From Moniliella sp. 'wahieum' (taxonomy: Eukaryota > Basidiomycota > Moniliellomycetes > Moniliellales > Moniliellaceae), in the NCBI GenBank assembly GCA_003971905.1, contig RSEE01000001.1:248001-312000 (forward strand): a DNA stretch of 64,000 bases, written 5' to 3'. The first letter of the stretch is position 1; each line of letters starts with the position of its first letter. A program made the translations under genes and the position numbers. This document shows, in pieces, positions 46,330-57,854 of the stretch. The notes beneath the pieces were generated by a model. It saw only the letters and a program-made list of their open reading frames with translations, searched no databases and was not told where the DNA came from.

Positions 46330-47810
46330 GCTTCTCCGCATCGCACCGTGACAGCCAGCATTCGGATCTCTTCCCGCAACCATAAGACGTTATTGAGAAA
46401 GGAACGTGGCGGTCGCTTTACGACCACTGGCTTGCCTGTAGTGGTCTGCACAAACTCAACATACCTATCCCGCTCGGAACTGATCCAACCGTATGCGGAA
46501 CGACGGGGCGCCTTCCTACTTCCCATGGCGGACCAAGCGTTCATAATGTTTACGGGCGAAACGCGGAGGACGGTTGATGCCGATTGGTGGTGCCCGTCCG
46601 GATCATTCGGATCGTGGATAAGGGCCGTGCCGCCGTGACCCGTGTGGGCAGGACAGTTGCCTTTCTCCTTTTGGTCCTTCTTGACAGTAGTGGGATCGAG
46701 AAGAGAAGATCTTTGCCCTACGCCATCCCAAATTGGAAGGAGCACTCCCGCGTTCGTCTATGCCTTCAGTGTCAACCAGACCATTGACGCGATGGCCATC
46801 CAATTCGACCCTGCCACCGCTACCGTCGAGCTGACCGCCGATTCAAGCTACTTTGCCGAGGGGGATGTGGTTCACCGCGCAATGCCCACGGATCCACTAT
46901 ACTTTGACCTGGCCCACAAACGGGGCGGGACCAAGCCGTTCGCCGTGCCTGGTAACAGGGCAGTGTCGTGCGCATATCCCAACTTTCACCATATCATCAA
47001 AGCGGGCAAGACAGAAAAGATGCTGGCCAATGAGGGGGATGGCGCAGTCATCATCCGTCCCAGTTCATGTGGAACCGACCACTTGGCTGTGGCATGGTGG
47101 TTGTACCCGGGAGTGTACCAGCACATTGACGTTAAGGAGCTGGATAAGGAGAATGAGTACGCGCTCGGGCGCCGCCTCGTGGTAGGCGGTGAGGTGTACT
47201 CGGACTTGGACGAGCTGATTGTGGGGCACATTGATCTTATGTTCCGCAAAGTACAGGAAGTGGTGCACCATGACAAGTTCAAAGGCGAGGAGGATGAGCT
47301 GAACAAGTACTTTTCAACTACTGCCAAGCCAACCCTCACAAGTAGCAGTATGATGGATGTGCGATCGATCGCAAGCACCCTGGCTATGTTAAATTGTTCT
47401 TCAAAGCGCGCTGGGAAAGAAGTGTTGTCGTGGCCAGTCAAGGTGCTTCCCAACGCTTTTTTCGTGCGCTCCTCCCAAAATCCCGACGTGCCCTCCCTTT
47501 GCAACGCCTTCAAGTCGCTTTACATGGCCGTCGGCCTCACCTACCCCGCTGGGCGCACCCCGCCGTGGGAGCAGGGCGCACCCCAGCCTATGGCGACCGC
47601 ACTCCGGCCTACGCTGGCCTTCGCAACCCGGTTCATCTGGCCGCAAGTGCTACCCCGCTCGCCCGCCCCCCCCTATATGGGGGCGGATACGGTGGGAGGG
47701 GCCTACGCGGACCCATGTCCCTCCGTACCCCCTTGGCCGGTACCCGGGTCCGGCAGCTCCCAACCCCTATGCTGGCAGTGCACCGCTCTGCCCCGCCCAC
47801 CCCCGGGTAG
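46330..47810 (+). CDS. SPT6: SPT6 C-terminal part (S1 and tandem SH2 region)
   Basis: Homology resumes with LIQPYAERR and MFTGETRRTVDAD, the segment before the S1 domain, then a probable S1 domain (AFVYAFSVNQTIDAMAIQF). The first SH2 fold follows (YPNFHHIIKAGKTEKMLANE; GAVIIRPSSCGTDHLAVAWW, where the Arg binds phosphoserine; GVYQHIDVKELDKENEYALG). The second SH2-like half is KVLPNAFFVRSSQNPDVPSL. A Gly/Pro-rich tail follows with GRTPAYGDRTPAYAG. The frame changes several times (46600, 47360-47430, 47560). The stop may be at 47810 or, in the other frame, at 48135. The HTH, YqgF and HhH core, roughly 800-900 residues in SPT6 proteins, is missing between this and the N-terminal part. Confidence 0.82.
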
Positions 47811-49429
47811 GGACCCGGGAACTTACTCACACGTCCTCCCATGGGGTACCAGGTGCCTCCGCCTGGCCCGCCCCCTCTTCGGCCGCAGTGGAGCTGAACG
47901 AAAGAGCCAGCGAGGGGGGGGGGGCACCGGCGTTGAGGTTAACGGCCATGTCCGTGAAAAAGAAAGCTCAATATGTTATGGACATTCGAGGAAATCCAAA
48001 AGTGTCTTGCTCCCACCCCCATCCCATGAGAGCTTCTGGCCCGGCTCAATAAGTAGTTCTCGACTCCGAAGACTGGAGGGCAATTGTGCAAAGTCGCACC
48101 GCCCGGTAGCTACAAAGATGGCAGAATCATTATAGCACTTTGGAAGCCGCCTATAGCACAGTGTTGGTATGAACTTGGCCCTGGCCGAGAAGCGAGGAGA
48201 GTTGGGTGTGAGGGACACGCCCGGAGTTCGAGGTGACAGGTTGCGAATCACATTAAAAGCGGGCGACGTAGATGTAGCCTATCGGAGAATTACATGAGGG
48301 GGGGAGCGGAGTTTTACTTGGATGAAGAAGCAAAAAAGGCGAGAAGTGTCACATGTCACATGTCACTACCCACAGGTGAGCCAGTGAGGGCAAGATTGCC
48401 GGGGGGGGGGGGGACAGCGAGGTTGAACGTTCAACGTTGTTCGATGATCGATGATCCCCTGTGTTGTGGCCCCCGTTTGGCTTTGCGCGGGAGTATAAAA
48501 TAGCACCCCTTCCGTCCCAAATCCGGCACGCTTGAGGATGTGAGCGCTTGCTGAGCGACGTTCACGTCCAGTGTTGAACGTTTCACCGTTCCAAACAGAT
48601 TAATAACTCATTCTCCCCAGACTCCTACCCAGGATTCATGAATCCAACCCAGTCGTGGTGTGTGACATTGACATTGCGAATGCGACCGCATGCGACCGGT
48701 AACTACTGTGCCCAACGGCCTACTAGCTACTAAGGCGTACTACGTGCCACATGTCACCTGTCACATGTCACATGTCACATGTCACACAGCCAGCCCACGG
48801 TGCGGCCGTAGCGGTAGCCCGGTGTGGTCTTGGGAAATGCCGGAGGCTGGATCTCCACTGTGGCCCCGTGCCCTGGCAGCCGCGCTGGATCCAGCCAGGG
48901 TCCGGCGCTGTCCCGCCGCCTGCCGCAACCCTGCTGCACCCCTGTGCACCCTCCCAGCAGGTGTGGACAGTCCGCAGGCGCCCAGGGAAGCGGCCGAGAG
49001 CCGCTGACCAATGGTCAATGGCTGCTGGCGTAGTATCAGTGACCTCTGAGATCTCGCCGCCCGCGCACAGACCCTGCGCGCGAATTGGCGACACAGGAGT
49101 GCATGTTGCGGACGCGCAGCCTGCAGCTGGGAGCGCACATGAAAAGTGCACCGCATCGTGAAACGCGGAGTTGGCACAGCTGCAGCCATCCGCCTCCGTA
49201 GCATCTCAGCCACCCTTGCCACTGTTTCCCTTGGCATCTCCGCACCACCACCTCCACTTCTCCTCTCCCTCTTGATGTCTGCCAGCTCGAGCCCCTCATC
49301 CTGTGCCTGCAACAGCACGCCCGTCTACTCCCTCGCCGTCGGCCCCTCCGTGACTGCCGCCGCCAACTAGTCCACACCCCTCCGCCCCGCAGGTCACTTG
49401 CACCCTCCGCTCTTCCCCCTGTCGAGCTC
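47811..49429. other. Intergenic between SPT6 and MAP-kinase-like gene
   Basis: An ACATGTCACATGTCACATGTC tandem lies at about 48748-48786, with a smaller one near 48349-48366. GTTGAACGTTCAACGTTG occurs near 48422-48439. An open minus-strand frame at 48782-49318 is compositionally biased and not recognised. No gene called. Confidence 0.4.
48748..48786. repeat. (CACATGT) tandem repeat
   Basis: About five head-to-tail TGTCACA heptamers. The same heptamer occurs in smaller groups at 6086, 25557, 33773, 35169 and 48349, so this is a dispersed microsatellite-like motif of this genome. Confidence 0.75.
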
Positions 49430-49506
49430 ATGCCCCCACCACCCCAACGTGCCCCGGCGGATAAGCCAAAAGCGTTTCGTCCCTTTGCCCCAAACGCCTG
49501 GCGGCC

Positions 49507-51155
49507 ATGGCATACCATACTTTTGAGTGCCTTGGTGTCCCCTTTCATGTCCATCAGCGCTACTCGTTCGTTCGCCCCCTGGGCGTCGGCTCGTATGGCT
49601 GTGTTGCTCTGGCTCATGATTCTGTCCTGGATGTAACGGTTGCGTACGTTTTTCTTCATTTCTCTCTCGGCCACGCAGCGCTAACCTTGCCTTCATTCCA
49701 GCATCAAGAAAATGGGTCGTGTCTTCAACAACCGTGGCATTGCACGCCATGCATTACGCGAGGTCGCCATCCTCCGCCATCTGAGCTTCTGCGATAATTC
49801 AACTGTCCTTCTCGACTTTGATGCTACCTTTGTCGAGTGGGATGAGATCTATTTCATTATGGCCCCATCCGAGGCTACTCTGGCCCAAATCATCCGCTCC
49901 AGCCAACCGCTTAGCAACGCGCATCTTCAATATTTTGCCGTTCAGATGCTTCGTGGAGTGCGGTACATGCACGCGGCTCACATCGTCCACCGAGACCTCA
50001 AGCCAAGCAACCTGTTGGTCAACGCCGACTGTGCTCTGCGCATTTGCGATTACGGCCTAGCCCGTGCTTGGTCCGAGGTTCCTTTTGAGGGCGGCTGTGG
50101 TCTTGCTACTCCACCTCCTTCCACCCTCCCCTCGGCCCACAGTGCCGCCGACGTTTCCTTCTCCCCCAATGCCTCATGTCAAACACCCGCCTCAGTCCTG
50201 GCTTGGCAGCCAGCTCACGCCAGCCCGTCATCGCTACGGTTGCCCTGCCCGCCGCAAAGTACCCGCCTATCCTACCCTGGCGAGCCACTTTCGGGCCATG
50301 TGGCCACGCGGTGGTACCGTGCGCCCGAGGTGTTGCTCCAGTTTCAGGGGGGTATGGCCCCGAGATGGACATGTGGGCCGTGGGCTGCATCATCGCAGAA
50401 CTTTTGCTGAGGCAGCCCTTGTTCCCAGGAAAAGACGCCATGGATCAATTGTGGTGCATTACCCAGCTACTTGGCAGTCCGTCGGAGGCGACTTTGGCCA
50501 AGTCGGCCTCGGCCTCGGCCCGAACCAAGGTCGCGTCCTGGGGCCTCCATCCGGCAGCTGCCTTGACCTCGCTCTTCCCTCCGGAGTGCCATCCGTTGGC
50601 GATTGATCTCGTCGCGCGCCTGCTCACATGGGAGCCAAGCGAGCGTATGACTGCCGCCGAGGCGCTGGACCATCCATGGCTCACTGCGTACTATGAATCC
50701 TCAGCTACCTGGACGCAGCCCTCGGCATTTAGTGAGTTTGACTCGGTCGAGCTCACTACCCACCGGACCGAGATGATGCAAGTGTTCCAAGCTGAACAAG
50801 AAGCCATGCGGGCCGAATGGTGTGCGCTAGAGGGGGAGTCACCGGACGAGGTTCTGCGCTTTGACACTGCCTGGGCGAATCCAGCCCTCTGCCCAACCCC
50901 TGCGCCCACCCGGTGCCGACACCTACTTTGGCTGTGTCCCCCGATTCGAGCGAGTGTGCCACCAGCGTTGCCACGCCCTTGGACGAATCCCGTGGTCACC
51001 CCCCAGTCGAACTGGGCGGGTTGGGGCGGGAGCGAGACGTCACGGCGAAGAGAGACAAGTTGTCGGCGTCTGAACCTCACAACGCGACGATACTTTCCGA
51101 TCCCGACCGGTCCACTGGCCCTGTGGGTGTCAGTGTACCCATCTGGGGAAGATGA
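49507..51155 (+). CDS. Atypical MAP-kinase-like protein kinase
   Basis: Ser/Thr kinase of the CMGC/MAPK group. Glycine loop [15 protein letters not shown]. The catalytic lysine is restored by the intron at 49644-49701 ([14 protein letters not shown]). The catalytic loop is [20 protein letters not shown] stands in place of [19 protein letters not shown] is the P+1 loop and [14 protein letters not shown] is present. MAP kinases have TxY just before [10 protein letters not shown]; here the residues are SGH. A Ser/Pro/Ala-rich insertion of about 55-60 residues sits in the activation segment. The C-terminal lobe ends near LDHPWL, followed by a tail of about 150 residues. One frame break near 50352. 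The start could instead be the ATG at 49430 (MPPPPQRAPADKPKAF) with a one-base break. Confidence 0.87.
49644..49701 (+). other. Intron of the MAPK-like gene
   Basis: 58-bp GTACGT...TCCAG intron with CGCTAACC branch candidate. It interrupts the codon just before the VAIKK catalytic lysine motif. Confidence 0.9.
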
Positions 51156-52011
51156 CATCACCAAAATCAATAAATCATTGATCGGCTCCAACTGTGGGGC
51201 GGATCAGGGTCTCGAACTCTCCTATTCCCCGAACTCCTGGATTGGAGCGGCTCCTCGTCGGGGATAATGCACAACGCACTCATGGGGCTGCTGGATGCAT
51301 GACCGGCGCCCTCGCGCATCATGCATCATGAGAGTACCGCTGCGCTTTTTCTTGCATCCAAGTTCCCACTCTTTCTCCCCCCCTCTTCGTCGGTCTCCTC
51401 GTCTGCCCGCCGACGCACCATCTCTTATTCCGTCGTGCGCTGCTGATGGCTTTGCGCTGCAGAGACATATACCCCTGTCCTCTATCCTGCCCTATATGCG
51501 CCCCCATCTATGGCATGTTTTCATTGTCCTCCCTCCGGTCGCGTAGCACACAGGTGTGACCTTCGTCCTCACCAGTAACCGCGCTAGTTGATGTGCTTCA
51601 CATATATAGATCCATTTGTCCTTTTCTCTCCCATTCTTTCGGCCATCAACTTTCATGTATCGCAAGCTTACTTGCATGCGTATTCTGTATTAGCCCTCTA
51701 TCTCACCCGAACGATGCTGAAAGGTCCAAAAGCCCTATGGGCCTCAAGCCTGTGAGCCGCAGGCCTCACCTGCCCCACGAACCTACAATATCTTCTCGAT
51801 CGGAACGACCGATCTTGAAAATCACTGAACGAACTGTGGGCGGGTCAATTCACGTTCAATACTTTTCCGTGTTGCATGTTGGGGCTGAACCAGACATCTT
51901 GGACGTGGGCTAACCTTGGGTCCGATGTACGTGGGCTGTAATGATCTCGATGATAATACAGTCTTCAGATGAGGAAGATGGATGGGCAAAATAAGGACGC
52001 CCTTGTCGGGT
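51156..52011. other. Intergenic between kinase gene and tRNA-Arg
   Basis: No gene recognised. A GCGCATCATGCATCATGAG stretch near 51314-51332 belongs to the dispersed CATCATG family. Confidence 0.4.
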
Positions 52012-52096
52012 CGAACGACGCAGGGGTCGAACCTGCAACCTCCTGATTACACTTTGAAAATCGTAGTCAGACGCGCTACCATTGCGCCAGCCGTCC
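52012..52096 (-). tRNA. tRNA-Arg (ACG) with 13-nt intron
   Basis: Minus-strand cloverleaf. Acceptor GGACGGC (52096-52090) pairs with GTCGTTC (52019-52013), with G at 52012 as discriminator. The D stem is GCGC/GCGC. The anticodon stem TCTGA pairs with TCAGG. The anticodon ACG is at 52064-52062, preceded by CU. The T arm is GCAGG-TTCGACC-CCTGC. A 13-nt intron at 52048-52060 lies one base 3' of the anticodon. Several acceptor pairs are G-U, but all seven pair. Confidence 0.9.
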
Positions 52097-52255
52097 TTGT
52101 TGAGCGACAAAGGCCTAGGCTGTCCACGTCGACAAACGGTTAATTACGTAACCGGTGTAGATAAGGGCCATCCACGTGGGCCGCTCAGCTGCCCATACGA
52201 CATCAACACAGATCGGTCGAGTGGATTCTGCAGAACAACCATCACACCGTCCACC

Positions 52256-52933
52256 ATGTCGACAATCCCGCTCGAGCTACGCAACAAGGTCCTCGCTGCT
52301 GCCCTCGAAGCGCGCAACACGGCGTATGCGCCCTACAGGTTCGTCTGCCCTGCCTTTGCTCTGTACGCCCCTTGGGTCGGTGGAAGGCTAACGTTCTGCC
52401 CGATGGTTGGTCCTGGGTGCAGCAAGTTCCATGTAGGTGCTGCGCTGCTCTTGCAATCGGGGGAGATTGTTCCGGGGGCGAACGTGGAAAATGCTTCGTA
52501 CGGTATGTTTTTGGATTCGCAGTGTTTTCTGCTGTATGGGAACTGGTGCTGACCTGCTTGGTACCAATACAGGTGCAGGCATCTGTGCCGAGCGCACAGC
52601 CCTCACCACCTGGGCCACCACGCCTCGGTTCTGGGAGCACGGCGCAAAGGGCGTGGGGTGCTGGATAAGATTGTTGCCATCGCTGTGTCATCCGACCGGG
52701 ACGGACCTTGTTCTCCCTGCGGCATTTGCCGCCAATTCGTTCGCGAATTTTGCGCCAACGATACGCCCATCCTCATGGTCCACTCCAGCTGGACCTCCGA
52801 CGCAGCATCACATGCGGACGCTACTGAAGCCGAGGCAAAGGTTACCATCCGTACCCTGGGCGAACTCCTTCCGCTCTCTTTCGGACCGGAAGATCTTGAC
52901 CAAGAGCGGCCGCCTCAGTTTTTTCCCGTGTAG
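52256..52933 (+). CDS. CDD1: Cytidine deaminase
   Basis: Zinc enzyme converting cytidine and deoxycytidine to uridine forms in pyrimidine salvage. The ATG at 52256 sits in CCACCATGTC and starts MSTIPLELRNKVLAAALEAR. Introns at 52339-52422 and 52503-52572 are removed to give YAPYSKFHVGAALL and NVENASYGAGICAERTAL. The zinc and catalytic motifs are CAE and PCSPCGICRQFVREF. The C-terminus FGPEDLDQERPPQF is typical of eukaryotic tetrameric enzymes. About 170-175 residues. One frame break near 52655 (GVG/VLDKIVAIAVSSD). Convergent with the nucleobase permease gene next door. Confidence 0.95.
52339..52422 (+). other. Intron 1 of CDD1
   Basis: 84-bp GTTCGT...TGCAG intron with GGCTAACG branch candidate. 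Confidence 0.85.
52503..52572 (+). other. Intron 2 of CDD1
   Basis: 70-bp GTATGT...TACAG intron with GTGCTGACC branch candidate. It splits the Gly codon in NASYG-AGICAE. Confidence 0.88.
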
Positions 52934-53534
52934 CGAGCGGGTTGGACTGACGGCACAGCCGGGTATCTGCGATTCCGGTCTGGCGATTGCACTTTCGGTT
53001 GATGGTTGCCTGCTAAGGGCCTAATTACGTCTCCCCTTCGTCCACGTTAGGACCGCGTATGTTACACTGCACTCTCCCCATTCAATAGTCACTGGCTTTT
53101 CGTGATGAAAGACTCGCTCTTGCCGTCTGCCCTCGGGTGCATCAGCCCCTCTGTTTTCCCACCTTCATGGGCTGGATTTTTGTCTTAGATCACGCTGACG
53201 ACAGTGCGGCCCCGATTGAGGCGTATCCGCATGGATTCTACTTAGGACAAAGAGAGAACCTACGCGAAATGCCAGATGTTGGCTGGTCCCAAGCCAAGCG
53301 AACACTGCCCAGTCCATTTACAGATGGGGGCGTAACAAGATTCGTATAATAAGGGAAACGAGACACGTAAGGTGAGAGAGAGAAACTATATAGAACGGGC
53401 GAGCAGGGGAATGCCGTACAAGGCGAACTCCATCGGCCGAGAAGCCACTTTTGGCCTGGAGAGGGACAGCGTTTGCCGCTGGCTATGGCAGGGAAGGGAA
53501 ACAGGGACGGATGGTGGTGCCGAACTTATTTACG
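52934..53534. other. Convergent spacer, CDD1/FCY2
   Basis: Between two 3' ends. No gene recognised. Confidence 0.4.
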
Positions 53535-55216
53535 TCACCGCCCCACATACCTGATCTCCAGGTAACGGAAGACAGGGTAAGCAAGGCCGGAAAAGCCCGA
53601 AGCCAGCTCAAACCCAATGTCTCCCCCAAACGTCTTGGCAATGGGGCCAGTGTACCATACCTGGCTCATTCCCACTGCCACACCTGCTGCACCAAAACAG
53701 AAGGCACCCAGAGCACCCCAGCCAATTGGCAACTTGTGCTTGTTATTCCCGATCCTTCGACGTGGTAATTGGCAAAGTCGTTGTGACGGAAGATGAAGTG
53801 CTCTTCCAACAGGACAGTTACAAAGATGGCGAGCCAGTAGCCGAGGATCGACATAAAATCCTCCAGTGTCGAGGCAAAGGAGTGGTACCCCACAATGGCA
53901 AGCGGGATGTAGATGGCAGTAACGATGATGGGCCAGATCAAACGAGGGAGAGCCGCAAGGTAGTGGGAGATGACCGAGATAGAAAGCCCCATCGAGTACA
54001 CATTCACAATGTTGTTGGCCACAACCGAGAGGACAAGGATGACCATGAAGAACTTGCCTCCACCATGCATTGGTCCCACCAACACGGCGCGCAAGAGACC
54101 CCCTAATTCTTCGTCCTCGTATCCGTGGTACCACTTGACCAGCGTAGGGCTTGCATTGGGCAAGATGTTGCCGTCGGCGTCGGCTACGCTAATCGCGGCG
54201 CTGGCGATTGCGCTGCCGAGCCACATCAGCAACACGCAGGGCGTGACCACACCCGCATAGGTGTACAAAAAGATACTCTTGCGCGAAGCATTCTCGGGCA
54301 TGTACACATTGTAATCCGACGCGAGCGATACCCATCCAATCACAAAGCCCCAGATCGTTCCGCCAAAGCTTAAGACTGAAGCCGCTTCGGCGGTGCCGGT
54401 CATCATGGGCTGCGAGACAAAGTGTTTGGCGCTCACGCCCAACATGACCAGCAGCGTCACAGCAGTGGGAAACCAGGCGATCTGCTCGTACCAGTGCACC
54501 ACACGGTACCCAACAGCCCCACCACAAGCGTCAAAATGGCAATGATCACCCCCTACCGCACCAGAAGTGAAAGCGCCCTTAAAGTCCGCCACTGCCGAGA
54601 GCGTCTGGGCACCCGCGATGGTGTTACTAATGGACCAGCCGACGCAGGCCATGCAATTGAGGAGTGCAACAAATTTTGCCCCATAATACCCCCACGAAAA
54701 CCGAGAGGACGTCATCTGGCGTAGGCCAAGCCGAGGCCCAAAGGTGGCGCAATAGGCAGGCAAGCAACCAGCAAAAAGGCAGATGAAGGCGATAGTGAGC
54801 AGACTGTCCCCGAGGTGCAGCCCAAATACAAAGGGGCCTAGCACACCAATCGATACGGTGGGCAAGGTGCAATTGGCTGCAAGCCAGACCATCAGGTTAC
54901 CGTAAAGATGAGGGTCCGTACGTTCGTTTGCCTTGACGCGCTGAATGCCACGAGCCTCGACGCCTAGCACCTTCTCGAGCTTGCGGTTGTAATGGCCGAT
55001 GGTGGCAATGAAGCGTCCAAAGGAGTTGTTGGGCAACTGGATGTCAGGCGTCGCATTCTCTGCATCCTCGTCGGCAGGATTGATGTAAGATGCGACTTCG
55101 ATCTGGTTGTGAATGACATCCTCCTTTTCGTCCGAGTATTCCTTTTTCCGGTCGATGTCGGGATGAGCCGAGTCAGCAGTGGGAGCCTTCTCAATGTCGT
55201 ATGAGTGGAGGCTCAT
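53535..55216 (-). CDS. FCY2: Purine-cytosine permease (NCS1 family)
   Basis: Plasma-membrane proton symporter for cytosine and purines. The ATG at 55216 starts MSLHSYDIEKAPTADSAHPD. A cytosolic tail has VEARGIQRVKANERTD, then LYGNLMVWLAANCTLPTVSI opens the transport domain. About 12 membrane helices follow, including SWGYYGAKFVALLNCMACVG, VTLLVMLGVS, GFVIGWVSLASDYNVYMP, VVANNIVNVYSMGLSISVIS and FMSILGYWLAIFVTVLLEEH. The C-terminus SGLAYPVFRYLEIRYVGR ends at 53535. About 550 residues. Frame breaks near 54545 (AVGG/GVIIAILTLVVGLLG area) and 53745 (YHVEG/NNKHKLPIGW). Next to CDD1, suggesting linked pyrimidine salvage. Confidence 0.93.
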
Positions 55217-56519
55217 GGGTGACACGCAAGAGCGTTATTGGCGGTGCAGCAGGGTGGATTGGGTCAAAACAAGGAAGTGGTGGCGGAAGGAAGAGGCCAA
55301 GGAGATACCAGCTGAAACGATGGAGGGTATACGTGTACGTGGGAGGATTTAAAGCCCAGGACGCCTCTCGCGTGACCAAAACATGCAATGAAAAGAGAGG
55401 TGGGTGGTACCTGTGGCGCCGATTTAGGGTGCGTATCGGCCTGCACTGCGTGAGTGCTGGTGCATGAGTCTCTATATTAGGGGAGAGCTTTGTGCTCCCC
55501 TCTTTGGCGGCTTGTGTTCCTCCTTTTCTCTGCGGTCGGGCGTCCGTCAAGCTTCAGAGTTTCAGACGTCAATCTTCAACGTTCAACAGCAACAAGATCC
55601 GAAAAGCAAGGCTAAGCCCCTCAGTGTCCCAGAGCGTCTCGCTAACCCCGGAGAACGCGGATCGGAACCGTATCTGTATACTATACACACAGGAAAAAGA
55701 CGCCACCACGCCAAGGCGGACTGGGCGACTGTTGGGCCCTTGGGCCCTCGGTAACCCCTGGGCGAGAGCGGAGGGACAGAAGAGCCTGCGTTCAGGACGT
55801 CGGCACATTCCACTTGACCCTGTGAACGCCTGAACACCACAGCGCCCAGCTCTATATAAAAGCGCTGACAGTAGCGCTGAGTCTGGGCATTTTCAGTTTA
55901 CTTGCTCTCCTGCTCAGCGCTCAAAGACTGAGCGCACTGAGTCTCAGCGCTGATATATCATGAAAGCCAAGCGCCAGCAACGAAATTACTGCTGCCCTGG
56001 TGCTTTCTGCTGTGGAGTGGATCAGACGTGGTCGGTCACAGGTGCGCCGCTTCGCGCCCTTGCGCAACTTTGATAATCGAGATGCCGACAATCGATAATC
56101 GATAACGGGATAATTTAATCGATGATCTCGTTGATCCTCAGTGGGCGATGAGCCGGTCAGCGGATTGTGAGACCAGGTACAGACGAGAGGCACAAGTGGC
56201 CTTCGGCTGAGAGCTTTTCAGCCTCTGTATATGGTCTTCGCCATGGCGGCGGTCTCTTCCCACTGGAGGAGGCCAAGGCGGTGTATCCATGCGCGATTGC
56301 GCCCACAGCACCAAGCAGCAGCCGAGTCCGGATGTCCCCGCCGCCTCCGAGTAGGTGTGATGAGGGGGGCGCGAAAAGCTGTTTTGCGTGTGGCTCTCGA
56401 TGTGCCGGGCATATATATACTAGCAACAGTGGGTCATCGATCATCGGGGCAGAGTGGCATCGTATGAGCCAGATAAGCAGCACAATTAAGGTAATGTCAT
56501 GCCGCCTTCCTTGTCCTTT

Positions 56520-56732
56520 TGTAGACCGGAGGAACCCAAGCATTTCGATGGAGAAAAACTCTGGATGTAGTGGTAGGGTAATACAGCCGCGACGGTTGAC
56601 GGTGGGTTGAGATGTTGAGGCCCAAGCCTTTTGCCACACCAAGAGGAGATAGGGCTTCGAAAAAGCCGTAGTATACATGTGATGGCTTCGGAGGTCTCTC
56701 TATTCAAATAATAAGGGGCACCACGGGTTACA
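56520..56732 (-). repeat. Diverged solo LTR of the same copia family
   Basis: Aligns end to end with the LTRs at 16017 and 21360. Shared blocks include ACCGGAGGAACCCAAG, CTCTGGA.ATGTAG, GCCCAAGCCTTTTGCCACAC, AGTATACATGTGATGGCTTC and ACCACGGGT. It carries many substitutions and small indels. No internal coding sequence adjoins it. It is therefore a solo LTR left by an older insertion. No clear target-site duplication. Confidence 0.85.
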
Positions 56733-57854
56733 GGACGCTTGTTGTGGCCTCATCTGTGCGTACTATACGGGACCATGTTTCCCAGCACCTTCCCCTTATA
56801 CCCATAGAAGTCATGCAGGTCATGTGGGTGAAAAGGCGATACCGAGATGGTTACTAGCTGGCTATACAGAGGTCATATAAATACAATCTACTTCCCGCCA
56901 AGGGATCTTTCCTGGTTCCGCAGGAGAACCATAGGATGGTGTGATACCGTGGACATTGACGTTTCGTTCCGATCACACGTATGGCTCATGAAAACCCCCG
57001 CGGAAAGCCACTTCCGACGGAAGAGGTGGTGGGGGCAAATGAACAGGGCATCGAGATACACTTCGGCAGAGCAAAAGACTTCAATTTGTATAGAATGAAG
57101 GGGTATGATATTATAGCCATGTCCAACTCTCTTCCATTTGCTTTAAAACTGTCTCGCAATGTGACGAACTGCTATCGACAGTATCTCTTTCTATTTTCCC
57201 TATTATAGAGATGAGGCGCGGGCAAACTTCCTCCCACTATGGAGAGGAAACAAGACACACAGCTTTGTCACAATAAAGTGCCCATAAAATATCTCATAAT
57301 AGTGGTAGATGCATACCTCCACATCTCCTCTCGTCCTCCCCCCGCGAACGAAACAGATGTGCTTACTGCAGTGGTGCAGCCACCATGGGGCAGGTGGGAT
57401 CGACATGATCACCCTGCTGCGCCTTTTCGATCGACTCTGATACTGTAAATGGAACGGACGACCGAATTATTGGAGCATGTGGACGCATGCTTGTCCGGCC
57501 TTGTGGGCTATAATTCTGGTCCTGTTGGCCCTGGCTCTGTCTGCTGCTGCGCGGCACCGTCTCGCCGCTTGCGCCAGCGCGTCAGTACTCACACTCACTA
57601 GTCACTGAAGGCTAGAGAGCAGGGGGGCAGTACTAGCCCCCACACATTGACACAGACGCTGTCGCCCCGCCAGGGTTAGAGCAGCATCGGGGGGGGGGCG
57701 CTGGTGCAGTGCGGGCATGCCTGTGATGGGCACTGGGCCGCTGTGGTCCACTACCTCCGCGCGTAAACTGGTGGGGCGGAAGCCCGAAGATGACCGCCAT
57801 CGACATCAGCACCAGCACTAGTACCAAAACCAGCACCAGCGCCAGCATCGGTGT

